Assembly (NCBI RefSeq): GCF_946481155.1
Contig: NZ_CAMLMK010000002.1
Coordinates: 23,128 to 87,127, forward strand
Origin: an uncultured Flavobacterium sp.
GTDB lineage: Bacteria; Bacteroidota; Bacteroidia; Flavobacteriales; Flavobacteriaceae
DNA length: 64,000 nucleotides
Reading direction: 5' to 3'
Positions within the stretch are counted from its first letter, which is position 1; every line of letters starts with the position of its first letter. A program made the position numbers and the translations under genes. The notes under the pieces are model-generated. The model was not told the origin of the DNA. It saw only the letters and a list, made by a program, of their open reading frames with translations, and ran no database searches. This document shows, piece after piece, positions 24,638 through 33,569 of the stretch.

Positions 24638-26227
24638 TTAAAAAGAAATTATGGCAAACTTTTCAGATAATGGATTTAGGTGCTGCTGCAGATGTTCAAA
24701 AAGTGTTTTGCCGTGCTCAAGATAGAACTCTGAAAAATTGGCTTTTCTTTCCTGAAGGCTTTGACTTGGGAATATCTCGTTCTGAAGTTCTGTGATACGA
24801 AGCAGTTCTTCCTGATGTTTTCTTTTTTCAGCTTTTAGGAGTCGTTTTTCCAGATTCAACAAGCCTTTCAATTGTTTAGCTTCCTGGGCTTTCACTGCGC
24901 CAAGAAATGATTTGTCGGTTTGCAGTGCGATGTGCGTCAGCTTTTCGAATTGTTGTTGCAGAAATGCTTTTTGTTCTGAAAAGTCGAGATTGAATGCTGA
25001 ATAGCTTGCCGTTTTTAAATTGATGAGTTCAGGCTGCTTTAAAAATAGGTCACACCAGCTTAAATTGAGTTTATCTGCTTTGAGGATTTGTTTTTCCGAA
25101 GCCAATAAAACCGAATTCCGTAAAAGGAGAATAGGGAAGGTAACACCATTGGCTTCAAAATTAGATTTCAATTCCAGCCAGTAAGCCAATTCACCACCGC
25201 CGCCAATATAACAAAGGTTAGGTAAAATGACTTCCTCATATAAAGGACGCAACAGCACGTTCGGACTGAATTTCTCCGGATGGTTTTCCAGTTCGGAAAG
25301 GATTTCTGATTCAGAAAACGAAATAGAAGTGTTGTTGATTTTATAGTTGCCGTCTTCGAAAACTATACGTTCCCTTAAGTTATCCTCAATATAAAAGAGA
25401 TTGATTTCCCTCGGATTCACCTGGATATCATAATCTTTTAATTTTTCAGTCGTTTCGGTGACTTTCTTAAAAGAAGTTTGCTCCAACAATTCTGTTTTCA
25501 CATAAGGGATGAATAAACGTTTTAGTTCAATATCATCGCCATCAAGAATGACTAATCCATTTGTTCCGAATAATTCATTAGCCAGGAATCGTGTGGCCTG
25601 AGCCAGATTAGAATGCTCTAAATAAGCTTTTTGGAACAACGCCCGCAATTCATCAGCATTTTTTCCGGCGCCTAATTCTTTAGAGAAAACCTCAAAAACG
25701 GCTTCCAGTCCGTCCGTTGAAAGACGTCCTACCGGTCCGGCATTTTCGTGATTCCAATGGATTTTTCTGTTTTTGAAATAGAAGTAACTGATTTCTTCAA
25801 AATCGTGATCCTCCGTAGCCATCCAATACACCGGAACAAAATTTTTGTCGGGATAAGCCAATTTCAATTGCTGCGACAGATTTATTGTAGAAATAATCTT
25901 ATACAGAAAATAAAGCGGTCCGGTAAACAGGTTCAATTGATGGCCCGTCGTTATGGTAAAGGTGTTTTCTTCCGCTAAAAGCTGAATGTTCGTCTTGGTT
26001 GCTTCAGAAATCTGGAGTCCGTAGTATTGTCGCTCTAATGCCGAAACAAGAACGTTTCGATTTTCAGCGGGAAAGTTTTGCGCTTTCTCTTCTGCCTGAA
26101 GCCTGAAATTTTCAAGTTTCGGGAAGCGATGGTACAACGACTGCAATTCAGGTTCCTGATTCAGATAATCAACAATAAGCTTTGAAAAATAACCGGAATT
26201 CTGATAACTGATACAGTCGCTGGGCAT
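24638..26227 (-). CDS. bshC: Bacillithiol biosynthesis cysteine-adding enzyme BshC
   Basis: A 529-residue protein beginning MPSDCISYQNSGYFSKLIVDYL. TITTGHQLNLFTGPLYFLYKI (about 92-112) and YPDKNFVPVYWMATEDHDFEEI (124-145) are hallmarks of BshC, which joins cysteine to glucosaminyl malate in the last step of bacillithiol synthesis. A helical coiled coil occupies about residues 420-490. A start at the ATG (MPSD) at 26227 is clear. bshA and bshB are not in the window. Its presence points to bacillithiol as the low-molecular-weight thiol. Confidence 0.93.
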   Translation of the reverse strand: MPSDCISYQNSGYFSKLIVDYLNQEPELQSLYHRFPKLENFRLQAEEKAQNFPAENRNVLVSALERQYYGLQISEATKTNIQLLAEENTFTITTGHQLNLFTGPLYFLYKIISTINLSQQLKLAYPDKNFVPVYWMATEDHDFEEISYFYFKNRKIHWNHENAGPVGRLSTDGLEAVFEVFSKELGAGKNADELRALFQKAYLEHSNLAQATRFLANELFGTNGLVILDGDDIELKRLFIPYVKTELLEQTSFKKVTETTEKLKDYDIQVNPREINLFYIEDNLRERIVFEDGNYKINNTSISFSESEILSELENHPEKFSPNVLLRPLYEEVILPNLCYIGGGGELAYWLELKSNFEANGVTFPILLLRNSVLLASEKQILKADKLNLSWCDLFLKQPELINLKTASYSAFNLDFSEQKAFLQQQFEKLTHIALQTDKSFLGAVKAQEAKQLKGLLNLEKRLLKAEKRKHQEELLRITELQNEIFPSQSLQERKANFSEFYLEHGKTLFEHLQQHLNPLSEKFAIISF

Positions 26228-26306
26228 AGTTTTTTTATTTCTGCTAAATTAACAAAAATAAATGTAGCTAAATTCGGTTTAACAAAGCCTTAGTATATCC
26301 GGAAAA

Positions 26307-29300
26307 TTATCGTTTCAGCGTAAAATGACCACGGTGTTCTTTACCGTTTTTGCGCGTTACCTGGAACCAATAATCATCTGAAGGAACAGGACGACCTAAA
26401 TAAGTGCCATCCCAGCCCGGAGTGTCGTAGCCAATCTGTTTTATGAATTTACCGTAACGATCAAAGATTTTAACTTCCAAATCCGCTTCTTTTTCAGAAA
26501 ATCTGATTTTCCAATAATCATTGTATCCATCGCCATTCGGAGTGAAAAACTTCGGATACATTAATAAGTAGAAATCTTCCGATTTTACACCGCAAAGATT
26601 TTTCACATAAACGGTATATCCACCACTTTGCAATCCGCTAAAAGTGTTATCCGACTGATAATGAATGTCATCAAGGGAATACATATAGTCATTCGTATTG
26701 TTTCCTGTAAGCAATACCGTAATCGTGTTTTGATTGTATGTCCAATCGGTAGTAATGACTTCCGATATCGTAGCAATATTTGAATTCACCACTGTAAAAT
26801 TTTTAACCGTGCAACAAGTTACCGTTCCATGGTTCTCACAGACTGTTACCGAGTAGGTTCCAGGCGCAGTAATTGTTATTGATGGGCTAATTTCGTTTGT
26901 AGACCATAAATAACTGTCGAAACCGGTTCCCGCACTAACAGTAATCGAGGTTCCATCACAAAGCGCCATGGTATTCGAAATTGGACTAATAGGTTTGGAA
27001 ACTAAGGTCAGTTGCAGTGCTACCACCTGGTGACAGCCATTGGAGGAATCAATTCTGACGTAAATTATATGCGTTCCGATGGTCAAGTTGTAATTATTAT
27101 AGTTGGTAATAAGCCCACTACTGGTTTGATTTTCCGCTCCGGCAGATGAAGTATAATAAGTAAAAACTGTATTGGTGGTATTGGAAATTACCAGCGCATT
27201 ATAATCCGATAAATCAATTATCTCCGACCCATTATTCAGATCATCACACAATGTTTCAGCATAATCATTTGCGTTTAAGGTGTCAATAAGTGTAACTGTA
27301 ACTGCAAATCGTGTGCTCTCGCAACCGTTTATTGTTTGTGTAACATAATAAGTACTGTTGTCTGCAAGCAATGTTGAAGAAGATAAAATAACACTTCCCA
27401 CTGCGCTGTCATACCAAATAAGATTACTGCCTGATATGGCAATATCACTCAAAGTAGCATTTTGCGAACTGCAGAAACTCTGAGTAGCATTTCCCGTTGG
27501 AGCAGGAGTATTTTGAATGGATATCGCAACAGGTACTCTAGTACTTTCACATCCGTTTATGGTTTGTGAAGCATAGTACGTCATTCCGTTTTGTAAAGGT
27601 GTTGTATTCGCTAATAAATTTCCACCATTGGGGGCATCATACCATTGGATGTTTTGGCCAGTGACGCTGATATTGTTTATTGTGGCGTTTTGCTGGATGC
27701 AGAAGCTCTGTAGCGAGTTTGATGTAGGCGGTTGATTTGGAATAATAGTTACTGTTACTGCCGTTCTTTCGCTTTCACAATTGTTAATTGTTTGCGATGC
27801 ATAATAAGTTACATTATTTTGCAAAACTGTTGCAGGACTTAAGGTGTTTCCGGCAGTTGCAGTGTTATACCAACTTAAATTTTGCCCAGAAACAATTAAA
27901 CTTGAAATAGTTGCATTATCATTTTCACAAAAAGTTTGATTTGAGATGACAGGAACTTGAGGCGTTTGCTGAATATGTACGGTAACAGCAAGTCTTTCTG
28001 GACTTTCAGGGCAATTCGTCTCTTGTTTTACAGCATAATAAATTTGCCCGTCAATTAGTGGAGTAGTAGCTGCTAATTGTGTTGTCGAAGTCAAACTATT
28101 GTACCATTTTATTGAATTTGAATTGGGCAAAAGATCAGCTACAGTCGAATTTTGATTGGAACAGAAATATTGGTTTGGATCTCCAACAGGAGTCCTGGAG
28201 TCACAATCAGAAAGTTTTAAAATAAAAGCATCAGCTGAATGTGAAGTGGGGTAATTAGTTAATAAATAATTGTTGTTAGACAGATCTAGATCAACTGTTC
28301 CGCCTATTCCTCCGAAAGAACCAATATAGAAATGCTCATTATTAATAATCTTTACACCACTAAAAATCAACTGCGAACAGTAATTAGTGTAACCACCTAT
28401 GTTAAAGGCACTTTCGAAATTCCGGCTATTGTCAAATTTTATACTAAATCCTTCATAACTTGAGGATAGTGAAATGCATGTATTGTTAAGATTGAAAGTG
28501 TTTGATGATGGGTCAGCATCAAAACTACCATAAAAATCACCTATTAAGAAAGTATTATTAGTATCACATTGAACTTTTCGCAGAAAAAAGTTATTTCCAA
28601 TACCCCATATAGAATTATAACTTTTTACATCTAAAAAATCACCGTTACTATTTAACCACAATAAATATTGTCGAGGGTCTATGACATGATTATTACTAGA
28701 TGGATCAACATCAATAGGCAGCATAAGATCTGTTCCATGACCAATAATTATAATATTATCATTACTATCCAATGTTAAATCAACAGGATTTTGATTTTCA
28801 AGAAATTTTTCCCATAGCACTGAACCGTCATTTGAATTTATATTAAAAACCTTGTATCCATAATTTTGAGGGTTTGGATAATCACCATTTGAGATGACTA
28901 AAATAATGTTTCCATCATTCCTAACATTTACATCTTCAAAATGGTAGTTTAGATAGTGAACATTGAATTTTTTTGTCCATATTAAATCAGCATTAGCATT
29001 CAATTTTAGTAAAAAGGAGTCTTTACCTGCATTTAAATTAAATGCTGGATTTACAGGGTCTAATTTTAAGTTATAATTATAATATCCGGTTATAAATATA
29101 TTGTTTTGATTGTCTAAATCAAATGAAACTGCAGAAAAATCATCATAGCTGTTTGGGTTATAATGGTTAGTGTATTTTTTTCTTAGCAATTCATTCCCAT
29201 TAGGGTCTAATTTTACTATAGTTATATAATTCGGATAAAAATTGAGGGCGCTGTTGTACTCACGGATCATGGCCAGTAAATAGATGTTTCCATCGGAACC

Positions 29301-29636
29301 AATTTGCATATCTATCGCTTTATCAGTAAAATAATTACCTATGATTTTACCCCAGACAAAGTTTCCATTCCTGTCATTTTTAACTAAATAGGCGCCTTCA
29401 ATGCTATGATTGGTATTTGCAGAATTATCAACAATTTGGGTTGCATTTGAGTCCGTATTTAAGTCAAATACATGAGATTGTGTCGTGCCAAAAACATAAG
29501 AATTTCCATTTCCATCCACGTCTATTGCATCGGCATTCTCAAAAGCCATCCCCGAAAATTGTCGGGCCCATTGAAAATCTTGCCCAAAGCCAAACAGCGA
29601 AGTAAACACAAAAAACAAAACGTAAAAATTTCTCAT
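26307..29636 (-). CDS. T9SS type B sorting domain protein with bacterial Ig-like repeats
   Basis: A 1109-residue secreted protein. After the signal peptide (MRNFYVLFFVFTSLFGFGQ) come about 480 residues of a propeller-like region with repeats such as GNGNSYVFGTTQSH and LDLDNQNNIFITGYY, of SBBP/NHL type. Then follow at least four repeats of roughly 75 residues, each with a phrase like SFCSSQNATLSDI...WYDS...YYVTQTINGCESTR, and one further Ig-like module. The C-terminus has FFTPNGDGYNDYWKI and ends HFTLKR, the type B sorting signal that attaches the protein to the cell surface or releases it through T9SS. The gene stands alone, divergent from the radical SAM gene. Confidence 0.92.
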   Translation of the reverse strand: MRNFYVLFFVFTSLFGFGQDFQWARQFSGMAFENADAIDVDGNGNSYVFGTTQSHVFDLNTDSNATQIVDNSANTNHSIEGAYLVKNDRNGNFVWGKIIGNYFTDKAIDMQIGSDGNIYLLAMIREYNSALNFYPNYITIVKLDPNGNELLRKKYTNHYNPNSYDDFSAVSFDLDNQNNIFITGYYNYNLKLDPVNPAFNLNAGKDSFLLKLNANADLIWTKKFNVHYLNYHFEDVNVRNDGNIILVISNGDYPNPQNYGYKVFNINSNDGSVLWEKFLENQNPVDLTLDSNDNIIIIGHGTDLMLPIDVDPSSNNHVIDPRQYLLWLNSNGDFLDVKSYNSIWGIGNNFFLRKVQCDTNNTFLIGDFYGSFDADPSSNTFNLNNTCISLSSSYEGFSIKFDNSRNFESAFNIGGYTNYCSQLIFSGVKIINNEHFYIGSFGGIGGTVDLDLSNNNYLLTNYPTSHSADAFILKLSDCDSRTPVGDPNQYFCSNQNSTVADLLPNSNSIKWYNSLTSTTQLAATTPLIDGQIYYAVKQETNCPESPERLAVTVHIQQTPQVPVISNQTFCENDNATISSLIVSGQNLSWYNTATAGNTLSPATVLQNNVTYYASQTINNCESERTAVTVTIIPNQPPTSNSLQSFCIQQNATINNISVTGQNIQWYDAPNGGNLLANTTPLQNGMTYYASQTINGCESTRVPVAISIQNTPAPTGNATQSFCSSQNATLSDIAISGSNLIWYDSAVGSVILSSSTLLADNSTYYVTQTINGCESTRFAVTVTLIDTLNANDYAETLCDDLNNGSEIIDLSDYNALVISNTTNTVFTYYTSSAGAENQTSSGLITNYNNYNLTIGTHIIYVRIDSSNGCHQVVALQLTLVSKPISPISNTMALCDGTSITVSAGTGFDSYLWSTNEISPSITITAPGTYSVTVCENHGTVTCCTVKNFTVVNSNIATISEVITTDWTYNQNTITVLLTGNNTNDYMYSLDDIHYQSDNTFSGLQSGGYTVYVKNLCGVKSEDFYLLMYPKFFTPNGDGYNDYWKIRFSEKEADLEVKIFDRYGKFIKQIGYDTPGWDGTYLGRPVPSDDYWFQVTRKNGKEHRGHFTLKR

Positions 29637-29843
29637 CAGAGGTAGTTTGGGTTTAAGAGCGGCAAAATTAATATTCTTTAGATAGTAATGCTGACTTTCG
29701 GTAATTAAAATAAAGTGCTTATAATTTATTTAACAACTTTTAACCTTTGATTTTCGGGCTCTTGAGAAATTTGTCAACGCAAAAATAATACGCTTCCGCT
29801 CGAGAAAATTCAGCAAATCAATGACATCATTAAAAATATGGAG

Positions 29844-29851
29844 TAATTTTG
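29844..29851 (+). promoter_or_regulatory. -7 promoter element of the radical SAM gene
   Basis: TAATTTTG matches TAnnTTTG, 18 bases before the ATG at 29870. The -33 box is not obvious. Confidence 0.45.
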
Positions 29852-29869
29852 CCGGGTTAATACTAGCAA

Positions 29870-32068
29870 ATGAGCAATATCCTACTTATCACACCGCCTT
29901 TTACACAGCTAAACACGCCTTACCCGGCAACGGCTTACCTAAAAGGTTTCCTTAATACCAAAAACATCGGATCTTTCCAGATGGATTTAGGTATTGAAGT
30001 GATATTGGAATTGTTCTCAAAAAAGGGCCTGCAGGATATTTTCGCCTACGCGGAAAGCAACGCCGCCAATTTCTCCGAAAACTCCCAACGCATCTTCTCT
30101 CTGCAGAATGATTACATTAAAACCATCGATTCTGTAATTGCTTTTCTTCAGGGGAATAACCCAACACTGGCACGTCAAATCTGCTTAGACGGCTTCCTAC
30201 CCGAAGCTTCACGTTTCAGTCAGATGGACGACATGGATTGGGCCTTCGGAACCATGGGGATGCAGGACAAAGCAAAGCATCTCGCAACCTTATACCTGGA
30301 AGATCTTTCTGATTTTATAGTAGAGTGTATCGATGAAAATTTCGGTTTCAGCCGCTACGCCGAACGATTAGGCCGAAGCGCCAACTCCTTCGACGAACTC
30401 TACGATTACTTACAGACGGAACCAACCTATATCGACAACATTACACTCCAACTGTTAGAAGAAAAACTAAAATTGATAACACCGGAACTGGTCTGCTTTT
30501 CAGTGCCGTTCCCGGGGAATTTATACAGCGCTTTCCGTTGCGCGCATTTCATCAAAAAAAACTATCCCGAAATCAAAGTCTCCATGGGCGGCGGTTTTCC
30601 AAACACAGAACTACGAGATTTAAAAGACGTCCGCGTTTTCGAATTTTTTGATTTCATCACTTTAGATGATGGCGAACTACCTGTTGAATTGCTTTACCAT
30701 AACGTTTGTCATGCCAACCAGAGGGAGGAATCTCATTATAAACGTACTTTTTTATTAGAAGATCATCAGGTCGTTTTCAAAAATAACACCTTACGCCACG
30801 ACTACAAGCAAAGTCACGTCGGCACACCGGATTACACGGATTTGTTACTCGAGAAATACATTTCCGTTATCGAAATCGCCAACCCGATGCACAGCTTATG
30901 GAGCGATGGCCGCTGGAACAAACTCACCATGGCACACGGCTGCTACTGGGGAAAATGTACCTTCTGCGATATTTCCCTGGATTACATAAAAGTTTATGAG
31001 CCTGTTGCGGCTAAAACTCTGGTCGACCGCATGGAAGAGCTCATTGCGCAAACCAACAACAACGGTTTTCATTTTGTAGATGAAGCTGCTCCGCCGGCCT
31101 TAATGCGAGAAGTAGCACTAGAGATTCTCCGAAGAAACTTAACGGTAACGTGGTGGACAAACATCCGCTTCGAGAAAAGTTTTACCGCGGATTTATGCGT
31201 ATTGCTAAAGGCTTCCGGATGCATAGCCGTTTCCGGGGGGTTGGAAGTAGCCTCCGACCGACTATTAGAACTGATTAAGAAAGGCGTTACCGTAGAACAG
31301 GTAGCCGTTGTAACCCGCAACTTCACCGAAGCGGGTATCATGGTGCATGCTTATTTAATGTACGGTTACCCAACGCAAACCATTCAGGAAACAGTTGACA
31401 GTTTGGAAATGGTACGCCAATTGTTTGAAGTAGGAATCCTGCAATCCGGGTTCTGGCACCAGTTTGCCATGACCGCACATAGTCCCGTAGGTCTGTTCCC
31501 GGAAGAATTTGGCGTGATCCCCGAAACGAACGAAATATTGTTTGCCAACAACGATATACAATTCAAAGACAAAACAGGTATCAATCACGATAAATTCAGC
31601 TTCGGCTTAAAGAAATCATTGTTCAATTATATGCACGGTATCTGTTTCGATTATCCGCTCCAGGACTGGTTTGATTTCAAGATTCCAAGAACCACCGTGA
31701 AACCTGATTTCATATACAATTGCTTAGAAAAAGAAAATGGTTTCAACGTAAAACCGAACGCAAAAATAGTCTGGATAGGAGGCAGGCCAATTACCGAAAG
31801 TTTTACCAAAAATAAAAAAGGCAATTCCTGGGAAATGATGAAAATGACATTCCACGACAAGCGCGAAGTTTTCGATATTACAGTAGAAAAAGAAAAAGGG
31901 GAGTGGCTATCAACGTTGTTGGAAAAAGCTGCTGCCACAAATGAGAAGAAGTTAACCTTCAGCGAAGTGAAGACTCATTATGAAAACGCCAGCCTTGAAG
32001 ATTTCGAACTATTCTGGTATTCCAAACAGCTGAATGTCTTACGGGATTATGGGCTGCTTGTGCTCTAA
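29870..32068 (+). CDS. B12-binding-domain radical SAM protein
   Basis: A 732-residue enzyme. The N-terminal part (about 1-300) begins NILLITPPFTQLNTPYPATAYLKGFL and has the Rossmann-like ELVCFSVPFPGN and VSMGGGFPNTELRDL typical of cobalamin-binding radical SAM proteins. The radical SAM core starts near 355: GCYWGKCTFCD places Cys at 358, 363 and 366, a CX4CX2C spacing rather than CX3CX2C. HFVDEAAPP, GLEVASDRLLELIKKGV and AYLMYGYPTQT follow as later core motifs. The C-terminal 150 residues are unassigned. It stands alone with a bidirectional terminator, so the substrate (often a methylation or ring rearrangement in this class) is unknown. Confidence 0.88.
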   Translation: MSNILLITPPFTQLNTPYPATAYLKGFLNTKNIGSFQMDLGIEVILELFSKKGLQDIFAYAESNAANFSENSQRIFSLQNDYIKTIDSVIAFLQGNNPTLARQICLDGFLPEASRFSQMDDMDWAFGTMGMQDKAKHLATLYLEDLSDFIVECIDENFGFSRYAERLGRSANSFDELYDYLQTEPTYIDNITLQLLEEKLKLITPELVCFSVPFPGNLYSAFRCAHFIKKNYPEIKVSMGGGFPNTELRDLKDVRVFEFFDFITLDDGELPVELLYHNVCHANQREESHYKRTFLLEDHQVVFKNNTLRHDYKQSHVGTPDYTDLLLEKYISVIEIANPMHSLWSDGRWNKLTMAHGCYWGKCTFCDISLDYIKVYEPVAAKTLVDRMEELIAQTNNNGFHFVDEAAPPALMREVALEILRRNLTVTWWTNIRFEKSFTADLCVLLKASGCIAVSGGLEVASDRLLELIKKGVTVEQVAVVTRNFTEAGIMVHAYLMYGYPTQTIQETVDSLEMVRQLFEVGILQSGFWHQFAMTAHSPVGLFPEEFGVIPETNEILFANNDIQFKDKTGINHDKFSFGLKKSLFNYMHGICFDYPLQDWFDFKIPRTTVKPDFIYNCLEKENGFNVKPNAKIVWIGGRPITESFTKNKKGNSWEMMKMTFHDKREVFDITVEKEKGEWLSTLLEKAAATNEKKLTFSEVKTHYENASLEDFELFWYSKQLNVLRDYGLLVL

Positions 32069-32072
32069 ATAC

Positions 32073-32113
32073 AAAAAATCCCTACATGGGGTCAGTTATG
32101 TAGGGATTTTTCG
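32073..32113. terminator. Bidirectional terminator between the radical SAM and YfbU genes
   Basis: AAAAAATCCCTACAT, loop, ATGTAGGGATTTTT; a long stem with both A- and T-runs. Confidence 0.9.
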
Positions 32114-32143
32114 ATGAGTGAAAATAATAGTATATTCACATCA

Positions 32144-32704
32144 TTATCTTACAAGTTGTATGGCTCTTTCTTTTTTAGGATTTGCGATCATATCAATTAG
32201 GTTTTCCAGATCTTCTTTTGTCATGTGATATTGGTCATTATCTAATAGATAGTTTTGGTAATCCAACATTTTCTGATATTTCGGTAAAGTGAACGGACTA
32301 TGTGAATTTACGTATTCACCTCTGTATTCACGCCAGATTTTCATTCGGTCAACCATGAACATCATATAGTGATAGTGTGGGTCGTTATTGGCATCAAAGC
32401 CCTCGAATTTTATTTTCTCCAGATCAAATTCAGCACGCTCGTCTGCTGTCAGTTCTCCAATCGCAGTATTGATTCTTCGGTACATGTTCAGAATTTGACT
32501 TGTCTCTTCGCAGATTTCAATCGGAATTTCTTCAGTATCTACATCAAAGATTTCGAAGTATTGCTCTGTGTATCCGTTTTCCAGGATTTCGATTTTCGTT
32601 TGATAATCTTCAGTATCCACACCCTCGCCTCCAAGTTTAGAAAGTATTTTGAATTGGTTGGCTAAAATTTGTCTCTCAACTATTGATAATGTTTCTGGTA
32701 TCAT
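32144..32704 (-). CDS. YfbU (UPF0304) family protein
   Basis: A 186-residue soluble protein. LSIVERQILANQFKILSKL near the start, EILENGYTEQY, FEGFDANNDPHYHYMMFMVD and SHSPFTLPKYQKMLDYQ line up with the E. coli YfbU pattern, which is about 20 residues shorter. The family is of unknown function; E. coli YfbU has been linked to toxicity when overproduced, as I recall. The gene is a single unit next to the two-component system but the two are probably not co-transcribed. Confidence 0.8.
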   Translation of the reverse strand: MIPETLSIVERQILANQFKILSKLGGEGVDTEDYQTKIEILENGYTEQYFEIFDVDTEEIPIEICEETSQILNMYRRINTAIGELTADERAEFDLEKIKFEGFDANNDPHYHYMMFMVDRMKIWREYRGEYVNSHSPFTLPKYQKMLDYQNYLLDNDQYHMTKEDLENLIDMIANPKKERAIQLVR

Positions 32705-32876
32705 AATCTTCGCTTTTAGTGGTTAAACAGAGTTTTATGTTTAAATTGACCGTATTCTGCGATTAACAAAACAGCATAAAATTCATATTACAATATTATG
32801 AACGTTTCAAAGAATCGGATTGTGGTTTTTCCGCACTAATTGTTAAAAATATAAGCTAAGAAGTGATATTTGTTAT

Positions 32877-33569
32877 TTATTCGGGAATGCAGAACTTAAA
32901 CCCAATCCCATGCAGGTTTTCAATCGATATGCCTTTTTCATTGGCTAATATTTTTCGAAGACGGGAGATGAATACATCCAGACTTCTTCCCATAAAATAA
33001 TCATCTTCGCCCCAAAGCGAGGTCAAAATCTGTTCTCTTTTAAGAACTTCATTTTTATTGTCAAGGAATAATTTAAGCAATTCGGCTTCCCTTTGCGTAA
33101 GGTTAATTTTCTCCGAATCATTAAAAACGAAGTAATTTTTGCTGTCGAAGAAATACTTTCCAACCGTATAAATCGATTTCTCAACACCATTAGTGCTCTT
33201 TTGGGAACGTTTCAGGAAAATCTCAATCTTCAGAAGAAGTTCCTCGATGCTGAAAGGCTTTATCAGATAATCATCAGCACCCAAACGTAATCCTTTTATG
33301 CGGTCTTCTTTAAGTGTTTTGGCAGAAAGAAAGATGATCGGAATATCCGTATTAGCCTTTCTGATTTCGGTGGCCAATTCAAAGCCGTCCATCTTCGGGA
33401 GCATAATATCGAGAATACAGATGTCGAAGTGTTCTTTCTTAAAAGCTTCCAGACATAAATCACCATGTGTACAATGTGTCACTGCATACTGATGCTGTTC
33501 CAGATTGTCTTTGGTTAAAAATGCCAAAGTTTCATCATCTTCGGCATAAAGAATTTTGAATGTCTGCAT
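32877..33569 (-). CDS. OmpR-family response regulator
   Basis: A 230-residue regulator. The receiver (1-118) has the acidic pocket D11/D12, the phospho-acceptor D54 in ICILDIMLPKMDGFE and K104 in YLIKPFS. A winged-helix DNA-binding domain (about 132-228) has LTQREAELLKLFLDN and DVFISRLRKIL. Its ATG overlaps the kinase stop (TAATG), so the pair is made together. The target genes are unknown; this kinase/regulator architecture is common in Flavobacteria. Confidence 0.95.
   Translation of the reverse strand: MQTFKILYAEDDETLAFLTKDNLEQHQYAVTHCTHGDLCLEAFKKEHFDICILDIMLPKMDGFELATEIRKANTDIPIIFLSAKTLKEDRIKGLRLGADDYLIKPFSIEELLLKIEIFLKRSQKSTNGVEKSIYTVGKYFFDSKNYFVFNDSEKINLTQREAELLKLFLDNKNEVLKREQILTSLWGEDDYFMGRSLDVFISRLRKILANEKGISIENLHGIGFKFCIPE

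Noticed and set aside
26307..29636. Possible CRISPR-like array suggested by regularly spaced similar DNA phrases
   Set aside because: The similarity follows the coding frame of Ig-like repeats (about 225 bases per unit), with no short identical repeats and unique spacers.
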